The position numbers and the translations under genes are program-made. The notes beneath the pieces were generated by a model. That model saw nothing but the letters and a program-made list of their open reading frames with translations. It was not told where the DNA came from and made no database searches. Of a stretch of DNA of 53,672 nucleotides, positions 1 through 8,580 are shown piece by piece. Origin of the DNA: Acholeplasmataceae bacterium (lineage in GTDB: Bacteria > Bacillota_I > Bacilli_A > Acholeplasmatales > Acholeplasmataceae); NCBI GenBank assembly GCA_018400755.1, contig JAGYLU010000006.1:1-53672 (forward strand), given 5' to 3'. Position 1 is the stretch's first letter. The number at the start of each line of letters is the position of its first letter.

Positions 1-1698
1 ATCTTTGCCGTCATGATCGAGATGCTTGACAGATCCAAACTGACGGATGTTTCCAGCCTGATCAATGACATGTTTCTCAGTTCTCTTCAAGACTTTGGCT
101 GGTGATTTGAAATATGGCACCATCATGTCAAACAGAAGGGATTCCTCTTTGTCAGGATAAACGCTCAAATACGCCTCAAAGAGGTCATAGAGATATGTGA
201 AATGATCTTCCCAATAGCCTTCACCATAACGGGCTTTGATGTTGACCCGTGATGACTCGAGAATGGCTTTCAGATTGTCTTCGACATGACATCCTGAGGT
301 CTCAAGTGCCATCGCGAGGGTGCCCGGTGTGAAGGAGGCAGCCAACAGATCCTGAACCAGTTTGGGATACTGATGGGCATCGCCTTCAAAATCAAAGGTC
401 ACACCTTCGATCGATAGCGGATTATAGCCATCCGCTTGGATCAATGACGCGAACTGACGGATGTTGAAATCGCCAATGGCGGGGTTGAAAAAGATATCGT
501 TCCGGCGATTTTGCAAGACGTCACGGAAATTGCCGTTGCCTTGGGAATAGTATCCCGGTTCAAGATGGAAAAAATTGTAATCCCGTTCGAGATCGCCGTG
601 TTTCCGGGAATAGAGATAGTAACCAATGGTCTTATCCTTGACTTTCACTGTCCATGGTATACCGCCCCTCAAGGCATTGTCAAGATAACACTGTTTGACA
701 TAGGCATCATATGATGGTAGACCGGTATGGGTCTGGGCGGGTCGGACCAGGGTGTTGTGAAGATCCTCATTTTCCTGTTCCTTGGCTTCAAAATACCCAT
801 TCGCGACCTGTTTGGCCAACGCTTGAACCCGACTACGGTCTTTGGCATATCCATAGAGACCAAAAAATGTCAGAGTCTGATCCAGATGAACCCTGGCGAC
901 GCTCATTGCTGAAGGGACTTGGTTCACGAGTGTCTGGGCAGTGTCCCTTAGGGTCTCAAATGGGGCTGCCATGAATCCGTAAGGTGTTTGCAGGGTTGTA
1001 TCCTCATCAAAAATGAGTTTGGTGTCAGTCACGTAGAACGCGTCTTTTAGACCGGTCCGAATATAGAAGTTGCCATCCTTGACAGCACTGACTTCGACCG
1101 AGTCACCCGTTGATGCCCTGAGCGTCAAGAAGACATGATCATCGTTGATCTCCGATTGCATCCAACTTTGAAGAAGATTGGAAACGGCCTTATAAGAACC
1201 GAAATCGACCCCTGAAGGAAGCATTTGAGCAAGCCCGTCAACAAGTTCAAAGGTTCTTTGACCAGATGTGTGATTGATCAGTTCGACCTTTCTAATCAAG
1301 CCTGCGACATTGGCATTCGGCAAGGTGAAGTAGGTCACTTTGACTGTTAGAGCGAGTTCTTCGGCATGCTCTTCAATCTGGATCTGATCGCCTCTGATCT
1401 TTAGGATCTGATGGTCATTTTGTTCCTTGAAGAACTCATGAAGGACGCCATCGACTTTCACAAATGTGCGAAATCCAATCGAAGGTACTTCCCGGTATGC
1501 CCCATTAGCCGGGGTAAACTCCATGATCTGTCCATTCTTGTCACGAACGCCAAATGAGGCAATCAGTTGACCCCGATTGACATAGAAAGACCACATGGGA
1601 ATTCCCATGGGGCCGGCAACGCCACTCAAGAAACTTGAAAAAGGTTTTTGTTTTTGGTAGTCCTTGATCACATAATGATTTGCTTGATCTGTTTTCAT
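1..1698 (-). CDS. GH94-clan beta-glucan phosphorylase (GH149/GH161-like), 3' end outside window
   Basis: The frame is open from the ATG at 1698 to the left edge (566 codons), so the C-terminal part is missing. SD AGGAGTGAG lies just before the ATG, and the gene follows the LacI stop by 10 bases. The N-terminus has GPMGIPMWSFYVNRGQ, then FGVRDK, EFTPANGAY and GFRTF, and further on NFRDVLQNRRNDIFF and QADGYNPL. This pattern is typical of the very long cellobiose-phosphorylase-like proteins (about 1100 residues) that include beta-1,3- and beta-1,2-oligoglucan phosphorylases. There is no signal peptide, so the enzyme is cytosolic. It would release glucose-1-phosphate from imported oligoglucans, complementing the shorter GH94 enzyme of the same operon. 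The choice between GH149, GH161 and a GH94 sophorooligosaccharide-type enzyme cannot be made by eye. Confidence 0.75.
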   Translation of the reverse strand, partial: MKTDQANHYVIKDYQKQKPFSSFLSGVAGPMGIPMWSFYVNRGQLIASFGVRDKNGQIMEFTPANGAYREVPSIGFRTFVKVDGVLHEFFKEQNDHQILKIRGDQIQIEEHAEELALTVKVTYFTLPNANVAGLIRKVELINHTSGQRTFELVDGLAQMLPSGVDFGSYKAVSNLLQSWMQSEINDDHVFLTLRASTGDSVEVSAVKDGNFYIRTGLKDAFYVTDTKLIFDEDTTLQTPYGFMAAPFETLRDTAQTLVNQVPSAMSVARVHLDQTLTFFGLYGYAKDRSRVQALAKQVANGYFEAKEQENEDLHNTLVRPAQTHTGLPSYDAYVKQCYLDNALRGGIPWTVKVKDKTIGYYLYSRKHGDLERDYNFFHLEPGYYSQGNGNFRDVLQNRRNDIFFNPAIGDFNIRQFASLIQADGYNPLSIEGVTFDFEGDAHQYPKLVQDLLAASFTPGTLAMALETSGCHVEDNLKAILESSRVNIKARYGEGYWEDHFTYLYDLFEAYLSVYPDKEESLLFDMMVPYFKSPAKVLKRTEKHVIDQAGNIRQFGSVKHLDHDGKD

Positions 1699-1708
1699 GG
1701 TCTCACTC

Positions 1709-2743
1709 CTATTTTGGCGGTTGGGTTGTTTCCCGTCGGATCAGTGTCACAGGAAGTTTGATCACTTCGGGGATCATCGCATCCGGGTCTTCCATCAACG
1801 TGATCAACTGCTTGGCAGCCATCGTTCCCAAGGCCATTCGATCCTGACGAACAGTGGTCAACGGGGGGGTGAAATGCTTGGCGAAGGTGATGTCATCAAA
1901 GCCGATGACCTGGATCTCTTTTGGAACATTGATGCCATGATCCTTCAGGGCTTTCAAAACACCAAGCGCGATATCATCACTCGCGACCAAGAGACATTCA
2001 GGCATGTCTTTGGACTTTGAAAGCATGTCAAGAATGGCGTTGTAGCCACTGGTGAAACCGAAGCTTTCGGCTTCGATCTCACAGGCCTTGACCCTCGTCA
2101 GACCATAGACATCCGAGAACTTGACATAGGCATCCCGACGCTCAAGAAACGCTTTCGACCATAGCGGACCAAAAATCATGCCGATCCGGTCCAATTTCAG
2201 TTCCTTCTTGACGTATTCAAGGGTCATCCTGATGCCTTCCTCGTTATCGGAAACCACGGTATGGAGCCCTTTCAATAGCATGTCGGTCGAGACACATGGA
2301 ATATCACTTTCGATCAGCTCATAAAGGCCTTTGTCGTTGTAATTGCCAACGACAATATAGACACCGTCGACCCGTTTGTTCATACACCATTCATAGTATG
2401 ACAACTCATGCTTGCCAAGTTTCTTGACGATGAAGCTCAGTTCATAGCCTTCCTTTTCAAGATAGCTTTTGAAGTGCTGAAGAATCGACGAGAAAAAGGA
2501 ATGTTCAAGACCGATATCGGTTTCTTCGGTGAAGACGATCCCGACTGAGTAGGTCTTTTTGCTTTTGAGCATCCTGGCTGAGGTGGTTGGCACATATCCG
2601 ACTTCCTTGATATGGGCAAGCACCCGTTCCCGGGTTGCCTCACTGACATTCCCGGTCTGGTTCAACACCTTCGAGATGGTCCCTGGGGCAAGCTTCAGTT
2701 CCTCAGCAATCGTATAGATGGTTCTCTTCTTACTCACCGTCAT
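1709..2743 (-). CDS. LacI-family transcriptional regulator of the beta-glucan operon
   Basis: 344 residues. The N-terminal helix-turn-helix reads YTIAEELKLAPGTISKVLNQ, followed by the hinge region (ARMLKSKKTYSVGIVF) and a periplasmic-binding-protein-like sensor domain ending in the usual VIGFDDITFA and LTTVRQDR elements. I chose the ATG at 2743 rather than the upstream one at 2827 because the longer form adds 28 residues before the HTH that LacI proteins lack. The start overlaps the GH16 stop by 14 bases. It lies inside the operon between GH16 and the second phosphorylase, so it probably controls its own operon through the palindrome at 6382-6395. The inducer is probably a beta-glucan oligosaccharide (inference). 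Confidence 0.9.
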   Translation of the reverse strand: MTVSKKRTIYTIAEELKLAPGTISKVLNQTGNVSEATRERVLAHIKEVGYVPTTSARMLKSKKTYSVGIVFTEETDIGLEHSFFSSILQHFKSYLEKEGYELSFIVKKLGKHELSYYEWCMNKRVDGVYIVVGNYNDKGLYELIESDIPCVSTDMLLKGLHTVVSDNEEGIRMTLEYVKKELKLDRIGMIFGPLWSKAFLERRDAYVKFSDVYGLTRVKACEIEAESFGFTSGYNAILDMLSKSKDMPECLLVASDDIALGVLKALKDHGINVPKEIQVIGFDDITFAKHFTPPLTTVRQDRMALGTMAAKQLITLMEDPDAMIPEVIKLPVTLIRRETTQPPK

Positions 2744-3464
2744 CACTCTTTTCAAATACTTTGACCGATTTGAACTCAAATCGTGCCGGTAAGTCCTGAT
2801 CAACAATCGGACCGCCCCATGAACCACCCAAGGCGATGTTCATGATCAGGTAGAACGGCTTGTCGAAAGGCCACTGCTCCACTGTCGCATTTTTGGGCTT
2901 ATGAAAGACACCATGCGTCTCATCATCGATTCGAAAACGGATGACATCACTTTCCCAATCCATGGCATAAAGATGAAATCCATCTTGGAGTCCGTCTCTT
3001 TTGACAATCTCAACGGGCTGGTTGTTCAAAAACAAGTAATTGGATTGTGAGTGCAGTGACGAATGAACGACGCCTGGATTGTGTCCGACATGTTCCATGA
3101 TATCGATTTCTCCACACAAAGGCCAAAGGACACCTGACTGCATATTGACACCTAAAAGCCAGATCGCTGGCCATGTGCCAATCCCCTTGGGCAGTTTGGC
3201 GACAACCTCAATCCTGCCACCAGTCATATGATGTTTGGTATAAGTTGTGAGTTTCGCTGAGGTGTAGTGGCGATTCTGATACGCCTCCTGTTTGGCGACA
3301 ATCGTCAATATCCCGTCTTTGACAAAGGCATTGTCCAGACGGTCAGTGTAGTATTGTTCCTCATTGTTTCCAAAACCGTGGCCACCTGTCTCAAGGTGCC
3401 AATGTGCGGGATTGGGCGCACCGTCTTGCTCAAACTGGTCTTCCCAAACGATTTTATAAGCCAT
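2730..3464 (-). CDS. GH16 endo-beta-1,3(4)-glucanase (laminarinase-type), cytosolic
   Basis: 244 residues covering a complete GH16 beta-jelly-roll domain and nothing else. The catalytic signature ExDxxE is present as GEIDIMEHVG (nucleophile Glu, assisting Asp, acid/base Glu). WPAIWLLG in the substrate cleft and the C-terminal FYLIMNIALGGSWGG block are also typical of laminarinases and lichenases. The start MAYKIVW at 3464 is set by GGAGG nine bases upstream; the longer reading from 3485 has no such site. No signal peptide is visible, which is unusual for GH16. The enzyme would cut imported oligoglucans in the cytosol and feed the phosphorylases on both sides. It overlaps its neighbours by 11 and 14 bases, so translation is coupled. 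Confidence 0.9.
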   Translation of the reverse strand: MAYKIVWEDQFEQDGAPNPAHWHLETGGHGFGNNEEQYYTDRLDNAFVKDGILTIVAKQEAYQNRHYTSAKLTTYTKHHMTGGRIEVVAKLPKGIGTWPAIWLLGVNMQSGVLWPLCGEIDIMEHVGHNPGVVHSSLHSQSNYLFLNNQPVEIVKRDGLQDGFHLYAMDWESDVIRFRIDDETHGVFHKPKNATVEQWPFDKPFYLIMNIALGGSWGGPIVDQDLPARFEFKSVKVFEKSDDGE

Positions 3465-3879
3465 TTTTGAGTGCCTCCAATGCATGGATCATGGATTGAT
3501 GTATCTCAGGATCCAAAGGGATCCTGACAGAATTCGTCTGATCGGTCGACTCTTCCTCAATGATCAGAACCTTGGCGTCCAAAGAGAGCACCTGAGTGTG
3601 GTAAACCCCCTTACGGACTTTCAGTACACGATGTTTTTCGAGAGGAAAAACCTTGAAATCAGTGATCAAATCATCTTTTACCGTGGCAATCACCACCGTG
3701 CAGTCACCTTCAAGTAGCACAAATGCCTCATCTGAGAGCAAATGGGCTTCGACATAGGTGATCTCGTTTTGCTCAAGTTCGTGGATATGATTGAGCATGG
3801 CCACCCGCCAACTGTTGAAATGGAAGAGTTTCTGGTATCCCGGATGCTCAAAGGCAAACTGTTCGACATCAGGCATCAA
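3454..3879 (-). CDS. Small cupin-like protein of the beta-glucan operon, function unknown
   Basis: 141 residues, or 140 from the second Met. I do not recognise a named family. The segment EAHLLSDEAFVLLEGDCTVVIATV followed by KHRVLKVRKGVYHTQVLS (shown here in overlapping pieces) has the look of a single-domain beta-barrel cupin: a turn, 'LEG', beta strands, then a 'KGVYHT' loop where a cupin histidine would sit. It overlaps the stop of the upstream GH94 gene by 11 bases and its own stop overlaps the GH16 start, so it is made together with these enzymes. Possible roles are sugar binding, anomer conversion or an accessory of the phosphorylase. These are guesses from context only. Confidence 0.7.
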   Translation of the reverse strand: MMPDVEQFAFEHPGYQKLFHFNSWRVAMLNHIHELEQNEITYVEAHLLSDEAFVLLEGDCTVVIATVKDDLITDFKVFPLEKHRVLKVRKGVYHTQVLSLDAKVLIIEEESTDQTNSVRIPLDPEIHQSMIHALEALKNGL

Positions 3880-6367
3880 GCATCACCTCAATGTCACCAT
3901 CGATGTGTTCAATCACAAATGGGACAGAACGACCACCCATTCTGACATCGACGACCCGATATGCTTTGTGATCGAGCCCTTTGGGATTATGATAACTCAC
4001 CGTTCTCAAGTGTCCAAACAACATGGTCTGAATCGAGGCTTTGCCGTTGATGAAATCCTCTTTGGAGAGCTTAGGCTCAAAATGGACACTGCCAAAAGAG
4101 AGACGGATACCAAAAACCTGTTCACGAAGGAGCTTGAGCATCCAGCTCGCTGACCCTGTCAGATAAGGATACATGCCAATCCCTTGGTCATTGAAGTACT
4201 CCGGAATCCCGAGCCACAATTTCGATGAAGGGTCCTGGGCTTTGTCAAGAATCGCCCGGTATGCTTCCCGGCCTTCCTCAATCAAATCATATTGGTAGAG
4301 ACCGTAAGCATACATGACCGCCATATGGGAGAAGACAGCACCATTTTCCTTGTGTCCGTAGGCAAAACCAAACGCCCGTCCGATATCGTTCATGCCATCT
4401 TTGTAAGGGGTGTTCAGACGATAGCCACCACCGTGTTTGTCAAACAAAGCTTTTCTGGTCGTCTCTTTGAGCACATTGGCCTGAGCCGCGGTTGGGGTTT
4501 TTGACAACAGCGCAATCGCCTGACCCGTCAGGTTGACATCATGAGGGCGGTCAAGCAAGGTACGGTCTTCGGTATAATAGCTTAGAAAACGGTTCTCGGC
4601 AAACGCCTGATTTCTGAGAAAGTCAATGCGACTCTGGGCAAGGTCTTTCAAACAGTTCTTGAGATAGATAGGCTCAATCTTGATGGTCTTGCCGTCAAAA
4701 TCCTTGACCTTGTCAAAAAACGCGTGAAGATCGGGATGATCAAGCAAGAGTGACTCAAGTGCTTCAAAAAGACAGAGATGGTCAGTTTCAAGGGTCGCCA
4801 CAATATCGGATAGAATGAGGAGATTTCCGGCATACATATGGGAAAACGCGATCGATTCTCCGTGTTTGGGGGCCATGTCAAGGCCATCATTCCAGTCGGC
4901 ATCCTCAAGTCTTAAAAAGCCGTGCGCTCCGACGTTGTGATACCCGACCAGATTCTCAAGCAAAAGATGTTCAAGCACCGTGCCTTGATAGATCCGGCCT
5001 TCAGCATCCTTCTCAACCCCTTCCTCGCGGCTAGGGTCATTCTTTTTGACGTAGTGGGTCATGTTATCTTTGAAGTAGGTTTGTTTTTGAAAGAGAATAT
5101 CGGTCTCTCCGGTCTCATCAAGATACATCTTGATGGTCAAAAGGGGCCACGCCCCGTGATCGGACCAGACCCTGGGAATCTTGTTTCGATCAGCCAAAAA
5201 TTGTCCGGGTTGATCCCCGATGATGGTCGCATTCGAGCCATCGATCCGGACCCCGGCGAGGTTGTTGATGATCAGATTCGAAACCGATTGGTCATTCATC
5301 ATGATCAAAGCCAACAGATCCTGCCATAAGTCACGCCATCCCCGACCACCACGACCGTAATCATGGTGAGGCATGTAGGAGTTACCGAAATCACGTCTCA
5401 ACAGGGGTTGCATGGCCACCCAGGAGAGTTGTTTTGAGGTCTCTTCGTCCTTAAGATGAAAAGAGAGTTTCTGAACGTGTGTCATATAATGGGCATGGAC
5501 GTCCTCAAGACCTTGATCAAAGGTCAGATGATTGAGATAACGCATGCCAAAAGCTGACGCTTTTGCCTGTGACTGATGGATGCCAATGGATAGAAAGAGG
5601 GTGATTGCCTGACCAGGTTCGATTGAGTACGCTTTGAATCCAAGCGCGCCAATCGCCTCATAGCCACAGATGACATCGCCTGGTCGCCTGCTTGAATCAA
5701 GGCCCCGGGGATATGACAAAGACCCGCCTGCCATGAAATCATCCGTGACGGGAATATAGCGGTCGATGGTCAACTCAGGGCTTTGTGCAAAGACGCTGTA
5801 AACAGTCTTGTTCACTTGGTGCCCGCGCTCATCAAAGGTCAGTGTCGGAGACAGCATGATCCCTGAATCAACGACCTCGATGACATTCAGCAACGATGTC
5901 ACGTGACGATGGTCACGAAGATTGTCGGCGGATCTTCCAAAGAGTGGGATGGCAGTGGTGATCCGCATCAAAAGTGGTGCTTTTGTGGTGTTGGTCACCA
6001 CAACCTTATGGACTTCGACCATGTCATCCAAAGGGACATAACTGGTCGTATCGATGATGGTCTCAGGGCCGGTTCTGATCACTCTCTGGTATAATAGACC
6101 GGTTTCATAAGTGAGGTCATCGGCGGATTGTGATTCGGTCTGTCCGTTTAAAGCCAACCTTTTCCCGTTGTATTCAAAAAAGACGTTTCTTGAAAACGTT
6201 GGATTGAAAACATCAACGACAGATGCCGGTGACAGGGCATAATGGTCGTGATCGGTTTTCAGATCACCTGCAAAAAAGGGGGTGATGGCGGATTTGAGGC
6301 CTCTTGGATTGAACATCGGAAAGACGTAACCATCATTTCCGATCAAAGGTTTTCTTTTGATCATCAT
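3869..6367 (-). CDS. GH94-type beta-glucoside phosphorylase (laminaribiose/cellobiose phosphorylase-like)
   Basis: 832 residues, the usual length of GH94 disaccharide phosphorylases (about 800). The N-terminal two thirds of the sandwich domain are followed by the (alpha/alpha)6 barrel with YGRGGRGWRDLWQD and the catalytic-acid loop DADWNDGLDMAP, where the Asp of DWND is the family's general acid. A phosphate-loop-like SFGSVHFEPKL and a typical C-terminus are present. The expected reaction is disaccharide plus phosphate giving alpha-glucose-1-phosphate plus glucose. With GH16 next door, laminaribiose is the favoured substrate; Acholeplasma laidlawii has a characterised laminaribiose phosphorylase of this family. 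It is the first gene of the operon, 15 bases below the operator at 6382-6395. The exact linkage specificity is inference. Confidence 0.85.
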   Translation of the reverse strand: MMIKRKPLIGNDGYVFPMFNPRGLKSAITPFFAGDLKTDHDHYALSPASVVDVFNPTFSRNVFFEYNGKRLALNGQTESQSADDLTYETGLLYQRVIRTGPETIIDTTSYVPLDDMVEVHKVVVTNTTKAPLLMRITTAIPLFGRSADNLRDHRHVTSLLNVIEVVDSGIMLSPTLTFDERGHQVNKTVYSVFAQSPELTIDRYIPVTDDFMAGGSLSYPRGLDSSRRPGDVICGYEAIGALGFKAYSIEPGQAITLFLSIGIHQSQAKASAFGMRYLNHLTFDQGLEDVHAHYMTHVQKLSFHLKDEETSKQLSWVAMQPLLRRDFGNSYMPHHDYGRGGRGWRDLWQDLLALIMMNDQSVSNLIINNLAGVRIDGSNATIIGDQPGQFLADRNKIPRVWSDHGAWPLLTIKMYLDETGETDILFQKQTYFKDNMTHYVKKNDPSREEGVEKDAEGRIYQGTVLEHLLLENLVGYHNVGAHGFLRLEDADWNDGLDMAPKHGESIAFSHMYAGNLLILSDIVATLETDHLCLFEALESLLLDHPDLHAFFDKVKDFDGKTIKIEPIYLKNCLKDLAQSRIDFLRNQAFAENRFLSYYTEDRTLLDRPHDVNLTGQAIALLSKTPTAAQANVLKETTRKALFDKHGGGYRLNTPYKDGMNDIGRAFGFAYGHKENGAVFSHMAVMYAYGLYQYDLIEEGREAYRAILDKAQDPSSKLWLGIPEYFNDQGIGMYPYLTGSASWMLKLLREQVFGIRLSFGSVHFEPKLSKEDFINGKASIQTMLFGHLRTVSYHNPKGLDHKAYRVVDVRMGGRSVPFVIEHIDGDIEVMLDA

Positions 6368-6381
6368 GTTTATGTCCTCTT

Positions 6382-6395
6382 GGAAATCGGTTTCC
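6382..6395 (-). promoter_or_regulatory. LacI-type operator at the beta-glucan operon
   Basis: GGAAATCGGTTTCC on the plus strand is a palindrome with a central CG (half-sites GGAAA/TTTCC), the form bound by LacI-family proteins. It covers the expected transcription start just below the -10 box at 6403-6408, so repressor binding would block initiation. The LacI gene at 1709-2743 in the same operon is the obvious candidate, giving autoregulation. Confidence 0.7.
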
Positions 6396-6402
6396 TATAT
6401 TC

Positions 6403-6430
6403 ATTATATCGGAAAAGCGGGAAATGTAAA
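6403..6430 (-). promoter_or_regulatory. Promoter of the beta-glucan operon
   Basis: Reading the minus strand, TTTACA (6430-6425) and TATAAT (6408-6403) are 16 bases apart. The leader to the ATG at 6367 is short and contains GAGG as SD. Confidence 0.75.
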
Positions 6431-6454
6431 GGTATAGACAAATGAAAAGTCATC

Positions 6455-6480
6455 AAAAAAACCCGTTTCGTCCGGGTTTT
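6455..6480 (-). terminator. Rho-independent terminator after the GH30 gene
   Basis: On the minus strand AAAACCCG, a 7-base loop and CGGGTTTTTTT lie just after the GH30 stop at 6488. It separates the GH30 operon from the beta-glucan operon promoter. Confidence 0.85.
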
Positions 6481-6487
6481 CGAGTGT

Positions 6488-7804
6488 TCAAAGCAAAAAC
6501 GTGGAAATACTATGGGCCAAAACCGGTGTTTCAAGAAGCGCTTTCATCCCTTTGACCCTGATGTTGATGTCCTCTTCTGATTCATTCATGACAATCAGGA
6601 CAATTTGGCCATCCGGATTTCGAAAGACAACATGACGACAGAGCGAGGAAGGGTCTGATCCAAGACGGACAGCACCAGCTTTGATGTATTTCGAGAAATG
6701 CCCCATGACATGATACGAGGGATTCAAGACAATGTGCTCATGGAAGATCTTGAGCATCACCGGTGATGAACACAGGTTGTTGACATGGTTGGGTCCTCCT
6801 GTGTCATCAAGGACAAGATTCCAGTCGATGTGTCCTTCATTTCCCCTTCTGAGATCTTCTATGATGTTTCGACCATAGCGCTCACCAACACCCCAATCAC
6901 CAAAGTGAGGGCCGTTTTCCTGACACCCTTCGGTGAACAACAGATGCTTCTCTGGAAACAACTCACGATGGATACCAACCTCGTCAAACTGTTCCTGATC
7001 ATACCAATGATAGGCGGTTCCATACACATACTTCGATGCCTCAGGATCTTGATAGATGACTTTGGCCCGTTGGACCATCTGATCACGGTTATGATCCCAA
7101 ATGTAGAGTTTGAGATCGGTCATACCTTGCTCGGCCAATGTCTTTCCGAGCACTTTGACGAATCTGAGTTCATCCTCGTCTTCGAAGATACACGAATCCC
7201 AGCGCTGCACCGCCATCGGCTCATTTTGTACTGTGAGGGCGAACAGGTCAATACCTTTGGCCCGGTAATGTGCGACGAACAAAGCGATGTAGGACGCCCA
7301 GAGAGAATCATATGAAGGAAGGAGCTTGCCCCCACGGATTGGACTTTGGTTGTCTTTCATCCAAAATGGTGGGGTCCATGGGGAGCCGAGGATCTTGATG
7401 CTTTGTCCGGCAACCTTTGAGGCGTCATTGATCAGATCGATGATCGGCTGATCCCTTTCAACCGAAAATGAAGTCAGTGTGTCATCATAATCATCGATAT
7501 AGAGATAACTGCCCAGGCTGAAGTCACAACCATGGATGGAGACCCTTCCAAGCGTGTATCCAATCCCTTCGTCAGGACTGAAATAAGCCTTGATGACCTG
7601 GTCTCTGACTTCTTTTGAAACCCGGGAAAGGTTATACGCACTGGCTTCTGTGAAGGCCCCGCCAAATCCTATGATGGCCTGATGGGTGCTGGTGGTATCC
7701 ATCCTGAGTTCTTCTGTCTTCAGGGTTGGATCCGCTTTGACGATATCGGTCTCAAATAGACGTTCATTTGTTTTCTGACATGATCGGATGTGTCTGATGG
7801 ACAT
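6488..7804 (-). CDS. GH30-family beta-glucanase/glucosylceramidase-like hydrolase
   Basis: 438 residues of a GH30 (beta/alpha)8 barrel with its side beta-domain and no signal peptide. IIGFGGAFTEAS near residue 45 is the usual family opening. The acid/base Glu is in TVQNEPMAVQ and the nucleophile Glu in LLFTEGCQENG, and both are intact. NLVLDDTGGPNH and SSPVMLKIF are typical of the clan A hydrolases called glucosylceramidase, beta-1,6-glucanase or beta-xylosidase. Given the neighbouring laminarin enzymes, removal of beta-1,6-linked glucose branches is a reasonable role (inference). I chose the ATG at 7804 (SD AGGAG 11 bases upstream); a TTG at 7810 is possible and adds two residues. It overlaps the upstream gene stop region, so translation is coupled. 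Confidence 0.85.
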   Translation of the reverse strand: MSIRHIRSCQKTNERLFETDIVKADPTLKTEELRMDTTSTHQAIIGFGGAFTEASAYNLSRVSKEVRDQVIKAYFSPDEGIGYTLGRVSIHGCDFSLGSYLYIDDYDDTLTSFSVERDQPIIDLINDASKVAGQSIKILGSPWTPPFWMKDNQSPIRGGKLLPSYDSLWASYIALFVAHYRAKGIDLFALTVQNEPMAVQRWDSCIFEDEDELRFVKVLGKTLAEQGMTDLKLYIWDHNRDQMVQRAKVIYQDPEASKYVYGTAYHWYDQEQFDEVGIHRELFPEKHLLFTEGCQENGPHFGDWGVGERYGRNIIEDLRRGNEGHIDWNLVLDDTGGPNHVNNLCSSPVMLKIFHEHIVLNPSYHVMGHFSKYIKAGAVRLGSDPSSLCRHVVFRNPDGQIVLIVMNESEEDINIRVKGMKALLETPVLAHSISTFLL

Positions 7805-7806
7805 GG

Positions 7807-8580
7807 TCAATCATTCTCCTTTTGATGACGTGATTTCAATATGCTATGAAGAAACGCGCCAATGGCGATGTCAAGTACCAAGAAGATCGTCACATTGCGC
7901 ATCATTGTCGGCCGAAGGGTCTCTTCAAGGTTCAAAAGTGTCTCAATCTCGGCTTCATCATAGCCGGCGATGAATCCGAACTCCAAAAAGGTCTCATTCT
8001 CTCTGATCTCTTGAATCTTAGTTCTTGTCATGGCCTCATAAGACAGATTGTTCGAATAGATGATCTGACCTTGATAATCGGTGAGTTCAACCGTCAGATC
8101 CAAGGGATCGTCAAGGGTGATCGCATAGAAATAAAAACCGATGACTGCGACCCCATAGCTGACGGCATAGCCATCATATTCAGGGTCATCCGATGTCTGA
8201 TAGATGACCTCACCATCTGCCGGTTTGGTCAATCTGATGCCGGTCTGGTCATAGCTGTCTTCTAGTTCGGTGGCGTGATTGATGGGTTTGTTCGGAAAGA
8301 CAAAGACCGAGAACTGATTGACATATGACTCATCGATTGATGCGAGGACATGCACCACATGGATGTCATATGAGGCATTGGAATCACGGTCGATCACTTG
8401 ATAGGCAATGGACTGATACTTCATGAATGGGTCAATGACATCACTTTCAAGGGCTTCTTTGGCAAGCTCATAATAGAGATCGACACTGCGCTTGTTGGTT
8501 TCTTGGATCAAGGTAAAGAAATAAAGGAAAACAAGCAAGATCAAGCTGAAGAAACTATAGACAATCAAAAATCTTTTCAT
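7807..8580 (-). CDS. Two-TM membrane protein with extracytoplasmic domain, unknown
   Basis: 257 residues. A hydrophobic helix at residues 4-24 and another near 230-247 (MRNVTIFLVLDIAIGAFLHS) flank a domain of about 200 residues that would lie outside the membrane. The topology resembles the sensor half of a membrane receptor kinase, but no kinase, HAMP or signalling domain follows; the protein ends after a short basic tail. Its start overlaps the S51 peptidase stop by four bases (ATGA) and its stop abuts GH30. An orphan response regulator lies upstream in the same direction. A sensing or enzyme-anchoring role is only a guess. Confidence 0.75.
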   Translation of the reverse strand: MKRFLIVYSFFSLILLVFLYFFTLIQETNKRSVDLYYELAKEALESDVIDPFMKYQSIAYQVIDRDSNASYDIHVVHVLASIDESYVNQFSVFVFPNKPINHATELEDSYDQTGIRLTKPADGEVIYQTSDDPEYDGYAVSYGVAVIGFYFYAITLDDPLDLTVELTDYQGQIIYSNNLSYEAMTRTKIQEIRENETFLEFGFIAGYDEAEIETLLNLEETLRPTMMRNVTIFLVLDIAIGAFLHSILKSRHQKEND

